Part shown: positions 44,024 to 47,854 of the stretch, piece by piece
Numbering within the stretch: the stretch's first letter is position 1
How the letters are laid out: each line of letters opens with the position of its first letter
Notes under the pieces: generated by a model
Told to the model about the DNA's origin: nothing
Databases searched by the model: none
Seen by the model: only the letters and a program-made list of their open reading frames with translations
Made by a program: the position numbers and the translations under genes
NCBI GenBank assembly: GCA_003558625.1
Contig: PWPP01000007.1
Location: 1 to 47,854, forward strand
Source of the DNA: Syntrophomonas sp.
Lineage (GTDB): Bacteria; Bacillota; Syntrophomonadia; Syntrophomonadales; Syntrophomonadaceae
Direction: 5' to 3'
DNA: 47,854 nucleotides

Positions 44024-44069
44024 ATAACAGGTAATGATATTTCGGTTACCTGAGGGCGGCTTTTTTGTT
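44014..44069 (+). terminator. Conditional terminator between glnK and amtB
   Basis: AGGTAA (44029-44034) pairs with TTACCT (44046-44051); outside it AAAG-GC-GCTC (44014-44023) pairs with 44054-44064 with one bulged G; T-run 44061-44066 then GTTTTT. It would let glnK be expressed without amtB unless antiterminated. Confidence 0.8.
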
Positions 44070-44110
44070 TTTGGTTCCCAATGATTACACAAGGAAAAGA
44101 GGAGATAAAG

Positions 44111-45442
44111 ATGTTAGCAAGAAAAATCATCATGATTCTGGTTTTTAGTCCTCTGCTTTTGCTGATGACTCCGGGTTCTGCCTGGGCAGCCGGGGAGAAC
44201 GGAGCTATTAGCAGTGCAGATACTACGTTCATTATTATGTGTACGGCTCTGGTTTTGCTAATGACTCCGGCTCTGGCCTTCTTTTATGGCGGCATGGTAC
44301 GCAGAAAGAATGTATTAAGCATATTTATGCAGTGCCTGGTTATTATGGGAGTGGTGGCCATCCAATGGATTATTATAGGCTATTCCCTGTCTTTTGGTCC
44401 TGATATCGGGGGGGTGATCGGAAACTTAGAGTATATGGGGCTTAAAAATGTAGGTTTGGAGGCGAGTGGAACCATTCCCCACCAGCTTTTTGTAGCCTTT
44501 CAGATGATGTTTGCCATCCTGACTGCCGCCCTGATTGCCGGGGCTTTTGCTGAACGGATGCGCTTTGCGGCTTTTCTAGTTTTTGTCTTGATATGGACGA
44601 CCATCGTCTATGATCCTTTATGTCACTGGGTCTGGGGAGTTGGTGGTTGGATTGAACGCATGGGAGCCTTGGATTTTGCCGGGGGAACCGTGGTTCATAT
44701 TAGTTCCGGTATCGCCGGTTTGGTTGGAGCCATGGTTTTGGGGAAAAGAAAAGGGAAGGATAACAGCAAAGAAGGTATTGTTCCTCATAACCTGCCCCTG
44801 ACCCTTTTGGGAGCATCCTTGTTGTGGTTTGGCTGGATCGGCTTTAATGCCGGCAGTGCTCTGGCTGCAGACGGGATTGCTGTTACCGCACTTCTGGTAA
44901 CGGTAGTATGTGCCGGCAGTGCTCTTTTATCTTGGATCCTGGCGGAATGGTATCACCACGGGAAGCCCACTGCACTTGGAGCAGCCAGCGGAATTATCGC
45001 CGGCTTGGTTTGCATTACCCCGGCAGCTGGTTTTGTAACCCCCCTCAGTGCCATATTCATGGGTTTGATTGTTGGACCCATTTGTTATTACTTTGTAAGT
45101 ACGGTAAAACACAAAATTGGATATGATGATACCCTGGACGTATTCGGTATTCATGGTGTAGGCGGTATCGTAGGGGCTTTGGCAACCGGGATCTTTGCTT
45201 CCCTGGCGGTCAACCCCGATGGGGCCAATGGTCTATTGTATGGTAATCCGGGACTCCTCATTACCCAAACCCTGGCTGTAGCTGCTACCATTGTTTTTGT
45301 GGCGATCATGACGTATATCATTCTAAAAAGCATGAGTTTATTTATGTCCTTGCGGGTAACGGAAGAAGAGGAAGAAACGGGTTTGGATCTAGTTTTGCAT
45401 GGAGAAGATGCTTATTGGGATGCCAGCGGGTTTAACAGTTGA
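44111..45442 (+). CDS. amtB: Ammonium transporter AmtB
   Basis: 443 residues from the ATG at 44111 (GAGGAGATAAAG upstream). A signal peptide (hydrophobic 5-20, cleavage after AWA) is followed by eleven membrane helices. The twin pore histidines are in FAGGTVVHISSG and FGIHGVGGIVG, with the conserved Asp in ALDFAGG. The short cytoplasmic tail (VTEEEEETGLDLVLHGEDAY) is the GlnK docking type. It takes up ammonium and is blocked by the PII protein encoded just upstream. Confidence 0.96.
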   Translation: MLARKIIMILVFSPLLLLMTPGSAWAAGENGAISSADTTFIIMCTALVLLMTPALAFFYGGMVRRKNVLSIFMQCLVIMGVVAIQWIIIGYSLSFGPDIGGVIGNLEYMGLKNVGLEASGTIPHQLFVAFQMMFAILTAALIAGAFAERMRFAAFLVFVLIWTTIVYDPLCHWVWGVGGWIERMGALDFAGGTVVHISSGIAGLVGAMVLGKRKGKDNSKEGIVPHNLPLTLLGASLLWFGWIGFNAGSALAADGIAVTALLVTVVCAGSALLSWILAEWYHHGKPTALGAASGIIAGLVCITPAAGFVTPLSAIFMGLIVGPICYYFVSTVKHKIGYDDTLDVFGIHGVGGIVGALATGIFASLAVNPDGANGLLYGNPGLLITQTLAVAATIVFVAIMTYIILKSMSLFMSLRVTEEEEETGLDLVLHGEDAYWDASGFNS

Positions 45443-45446
45443 GCAA

Positions 45447-45495
45447 GAGGGTCGGATTTAAGGTTATTGAACCGGAAACCCGGCCCTTATTATTA
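45447..45495 (+). terminator. Probable terminator after amtB
   Basis: GGGTCGG (45449-45455) pairs with CCGGCCC (45480-45486), one G-T, followed by TTATTATT. The loop is long (24 nt) but contains further self-pairing. Confidence 0.5.
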
Positions 45496-45654
45496 AATTA
45501 TGTTAGAGGAGCAACCCCCATCATACGCCAGGGCATTATGATCTAGTTGCCAACCACGGGGATCTATGCTTAAAATACAGTGAAAAGATCTTTCCAGCCC
45601 AAGTCTACCTCATCGCAAAAGGAATGAAGTTTTATAAAAAAAAGGGGAAATACC

Positions 45655-46437
45655 ATGAAAGATACCATAAAGCAGTTTGTATTGGATATGGGAGTGGATG
45701 ATGTGGGGGTTACCACCACCCCTTGCTATCACAGCCCCTTATCCCCGGATCTAAAGGAATTATTTCCCGAAGCTAAAAGCATCATCGTGTTGGCCTATAG
45801 AGAACTATCCAGCTGTGATAGTCCCAGCGTCTATTTAGCCATGAACGGGAGAATGGATATGATGGAATTCTCCCGCTCTTGCAATTACAAGCTGGCACGT
45901 TATCTAGAGAAAGAATGGTATGCACGGGCGATGACCGTCTCTTTTTCTTATCCCCTGGATATGAACAGCAAAACCATGGGGGCCGTAGGGGAGTTGTCCC
46001 TGCGCCATGCAGCAGTGGCGGCAGGTCTGGGAGTCATGGGTCGCCATAACCTGGTGATCCACCCCCGGCTGGGTACCAGGGTTCTTTTTACCGCGGTGAT
46101 GACTGATTTGGATTTGCCTGCGGATCCCATGCTGGAGGAAGATTTATGTACCGGGTGTGATATCTGTGTAGACAACTGTCCGGCCGGCGCGCTGGATCAG
46201 GAAGGAAAAACCGATGTGTTAAAATGCCTGCAGCATTCACAGCCCTATGGCATAGGGGGCAGCATGAAATTTTGGAACCGTTTTATCAAAAGTAACGGGG
46301 AAGAACAAAAGAAGATGTTCCGGGGGGAAGAGTTTTTACGTTTGTATCAGGCTGCATCGATTGGTTTTCAATACTATTGTTTTCATTGCATAAAATCCTG
46401 TCCCGTGAGCATGAAAAAAGACCAGCCCGGAGAGTAA
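45655..46437 (+). CDS. QueG-like double [4Fe-4S] cluster protein
   Basis: 260 residues. The middle (GAVGELSLRHAAVAAGLGVMGRHN, then LGTRVLFTAVMTDLDLP) is the hallmark of the epoxyqueuosine reductase/reductive-dehalogenase-like family. Ferredoxin motifs follow: CTGCDICVDNC and, near the C-terminus, CFHCIKSC; ligands for two [4Fe-4S] clusters. It is about 100 residues shorter than QueG and lacks its C-terminal HEAT-like region, so it is probably a related reductase of unknown substrate rather than QueG itself. SD AAAGGGG precedes the ATG. Confidence 0.72.
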   Translation: MKDTIKQFVLDMGVDDVGVTTTPCYHSPLSPDLKELFPEAKSIIVLAYRELSSCDSPSVYLAMNGRMDMMEFSRSCNYKLARYLEKEWYARAMTVSFSYPLDMNSKTMGAVGELSLRHAAVAAGLGVMGRHNLVIHPRLGTRVLFTAVMTDLDLPADPMLEEDLCTGCDICVDNCPAGALDQEGKTDVLKCLQHSQPYGIGGSMKFWNRFIKSNGEEQKKMFRGEEFLRLYQAASIGFQYYCFHCIKSCPVSMKKDQPGE

Positions 46438-46653
46438 AAATGTTCCCGGGCTAGAGCATGGATGCAACGATAACGACTCTATGCACTAATACCATAACCA
46501 TGATTATATCATGCCGGGCACAAAAAAAAGGAGGCATATTGCTATCTTGCAAAACGATTGATGCATATCGTATTTAGACCAACAAACCATCCGGGGGCGG
46601 GGGGGAACTTGGCGATCCGGAAAAATATGAGCCGACCCGGTTGAAAAAAACAT
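46438..46653. other. Intergenic stretch before the PHA cluster
   Basis: No gene recognised. It holds G-rich runs near 46590-46605 and no clear terminator for the QueG-like gene. Regulatory signals for the next gene begin at 46654. Confidence 0.4.
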
Positions 46654-46675
46654 GTAAAAGTTAGGTAAAAGTTAA
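46654..46675. promoter_or_regulatory. 11-bp direct repeat, candidate OmpR-family (PhoP-box-like) operator
   Basis: GTAAAAGTTAG (46654-46664) is followed directly by GTAAAAGTTAA (46665-46675). On the minus strand this reads TTAACT-N5-CTAACT, similar to the Bacillus PhoP box TTAACA-N5-TTAACA. It abuts the -35 box at 46682, where an activator would bind. Confidence 0.45.
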
Positions 46676-46681
46676 GGTTTT

Positions 46682-46711
46682 TTGAAATATAAGCATTTTT
46701 TTGTTTATAAT
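46682..46711 (+). promoter_or_regulatory. Promoter of the PHA cluster
   Basis: TTGAAA (46682-46687, five of six) with an 18-bp spacer to perfect TATAAT (46706-46711). A second TATAAT lies at 46719-46724. Leader of about 80 nt to the ATG at 46799. Confidence 0.6.
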
Positions 46712-46798
46712 AAAGCTATATAATAAAAAATAAACCTAATCCAATCAGGCTTGCAGTATTGATGCAGGTATAATCTTTAGAGGAAGGAAGTGCCGTAT

Positions 46799-47173
46799 AT
46801 GTTTTTCGGGTTAAATTTTAATGAGGCCCTAGTTAAAAATTTTGAAATTATGAATAATTATATGGATCAGATGTGGGAAGCCTGGTTTCTGGCATTGGGC
46901 AGTTTTTCCTGGACCCAGGCCCAGTACGAAAACATGGCTAAAAATTTTATTGAATTCGGCAGAACGAACCGGGATGAAAGCATGAAAATGCTGGAAGAGA
47001 CCACAAGACAATTCCGCACCAACCAAACCCAGATGCAAAGAATGATTGAAGAAGCCGTAGCTTCTAATTATCAAAGCACCAATTTATCCTTTGAGAGTGA
47101 TGTAGACCGGTTAGCCCAGAAGATTGATGAGCTAAGCCGGAAACTCGATAAAAATATCCTGGAGCAGAAATGA
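46799..47173 (+). CDS. Phasin-like / PHA-associated helical protein
   Basis: 124 residues from the ATG at 46799, with AGGAAGG at a workable distance; the GTG at 46790 is too close to it. Nearly all helical and amphipathic, rich in Met, Gln, Asn and Glu (MNNYMDQMWEAWFLALGSF, later heptad-like DRLAQKIDELSRKLDK). It looks like a phasin or a small PHA-synthase-associated protein. The next gene is a PhaR/PhaE-like subunit, which supports a role at polyhydroxyalkanoate granules. The assignment rests on composition and context. Confidence 0.55.
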   Translation: MFFGLNFNEALVKNFEIMNNYMDQMWEAWFLALGSFSWTQAQYENMAKNFIEFGRTNRDESMKMLEETTRQFRTNQTQMQRMIEEAVASNYQSTNLSFESDVDRLAQKIDELSRKLDKNILEQK

Positions 47174-47254
47174 GGATAGACAGAATTAACTTTATTATAG
47201 AAATAAATCTGGTTCAAGCATGAATGACTACAGGGGTTCGAAAGGAGTGTAGAT

Positions 47255-47854
47255 ATGTCTGAGGGGAGCAAAAAAGAAATCGGCCAGGACATAATGGAGG
47301 AAATGATGAAATTTCCTGACTTTGTGGAGTTATGGAAGGACATGTATTTTAAAGCGGAAGAGAATTGGGCCAATACCTTGAAAGAAACCATCACCTCCCA
47401 GGGTTTTGTCCAGGCGATCAACCAGATGCGGGAACAGTATCTGGCGTATGAAAAAGTGAATCAACAGCTCATGGATCAATATTTTGAAAACAATCCAATT
47501 CCATCAAAAAAGGATATTGCCCGCCTGGCGGAGCTGATCATAGCACTGGAAGAAAAAGTAGATAATATTGATTTTCAATTTTCGGACAACCTTAGCAGCA
47601 TCTCTACCAGCTTAATTAAATCGATCGATTTCCAGGTAGCTTTTAAAGAAGAGGTGCAGGTCATCAAAGAGGATGTTAAATCATTTCATAGCATGATGGA
47701 ACAGATGAACGAAACCTTAAACCAGCTAACGGTTCAGAGCACAGAGGTGCAGGTCATCAAAGAGGATGTTAAATCATTTCATAGCATGATGGAACAGATG
47801 AACGAAACCTTAAACCAGCTAACGGTTCAGAGCACAGAGGTGCAGGTCATCAAA
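47255..47854 (+). CDS. phaR: PhaR/PhaE-like PHA synthase subunit with repeated coiled coil (3' end outside window)
   Basis: 200 residues are present and the frame runs off the window. ATG at 47255 follows AAAGGAGTG. Residues 1-80 are helical (FVELWKDMYFKAEENWANTL); IPSKKDIARLAELIIALEEKVD (from residue 82, shown as a motif region) resembles the conserved segment of class IV PhaR and class III PhaE, which activate PhaC. From residue 133 a 31-residue block is repeated exactly. PHA synthases with PhaR polymerise (R)-3-hydroxyacyl-CoA; phaC should lie just beyond the window. The repeat is unusual for PhaR. Confidence 0.65.
   Translation, partial: MSEGSKKEIGQDIMEEMMKFPDFVELWKDMYFKAEENWANTLKETITSQGFVQAINQMREQYLAYEKVNQQLMDQYFENNPIPSKKDIARLAELIIALEEKVDNIDFQFSDNLSSISTSLIKSIDFQVAFKEEVQVIKEDVKSFHSMMEQMNETLNQLTVQSTEVQVIKEDVKSFHSMMEQMNETLNQLTVQSTEVQVIK
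47651..47854 (+). repeat. Exact 93-bp tandem repeat inside the PhaR-like gene
   Basis: Copies start at 47651, 47744 and 47837; the first two are identical base for base as read, and the third is cut by the window end after 18 bases. Each encodes 31 residues (begins EVQVIKEDVKSF, ends TVQST), in frame, within a coiled coil. Lack of silent changes means a recent duplication, or an assembly artefact. Confidence 0.9.

Noticed and set aside
1..47854. CRISPR arrays, tRNA, rRNA, insertion sequences
   Set aside because: Looked for on both strands by eye; no spaced repeats, cloverleaf or transposase signature was found.

Overview
This looks like chromosomal DNA from a strictly anaerobic, low-to-mid GC Bacillota (Clostridia), most like the Syntrophomonadales group. 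That is an inference from gene content: a FabH-FabK-type fatty acid cluster, two-subunit class I fumarase, 2-hydroxyacyl-CoA dehydratase/activator pair, archaeal-type split glutamate synthase, the alaS-ireB-ruvX-DUF1292-mltG block and a class IV-like PHA synthase subunit. Shine-Dalgarno (SD) sites are strong and several starts are TTG or GTG. No rRNA, tRNA, CRISPR array or intact insertion sequence was seen.

Layout. 1-508: non-coding, with a long terminator hairpin. 509-3513: a BchI/BchD-like AAA+ ATPase and VWA pair. 3550-3672: a strong promoter placed just before a perfect terminator, a candidate small RNA of about 85 nt. 4033-10075: a forward run of glutamate-racemase homologue, HgdB-like protein and its activator, fumarase alpha/beta, RNase PH, RdgB and a small phosphoesterase. 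10141-17554 (minus): fabH-fabK-fabD-fabG-acpP-fabF-fabZ-accD-accA, lacking accB and accC. 18159-19531: a CofE-like ligase and a 34-residue membrane peptide. 19557-19976: trxA behind a promoter carrying a perfect CsoR-type operator. 19981-22478: rarA (minus) and mnmA. 22662-31854: alaS, ireB, a ferredoxin-tailed aldo/keto reductase, ruvX, DUF1292, a VanW protein behind a hairpin-rich leader, mltG, a U32 protein and DUF4911. 31835-34489 (minus): a degenerate KaiC-like domain fused to a PEP/pyruvate-binding domain.

34647-45442 is a nitrogen-assimilation region: an ANTAR regulator, glnA, a five-gene split glutamate synthase, carA without carB, glnK and amtB. The most interesting signal is here. 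Four leaders, before the ANTAR gene/glnA, the glutamate synthase operon, glnK and amtB, each hold an intrinsic terminator whose 5' arm is shared with a small hairpin bearing a hexaloop of the form AAAGNN. Two of the four also have a second upstream hairpin with A at loop position 1 and G at position 4. This is the architecture expected of ANTAR antitermination targets, so the locus reads as a self-contained, NitR-like nitrogen regulon controlled by RNA antitermination. Two leaders also share a 19-base promoter-proximal element (18 of 19 identical).

45655-46437 encodes a QueG-like double [4Fe-4S] protein. 46654-47854 starts a PHA cluster: a promoter with an 11-bp-period direct repeat, a phasin-like protein, and a PhaR/PhaE-like subunit whose coiled coil contains an exact 93-bp tandem repeat. 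The window ends inside the third copy.
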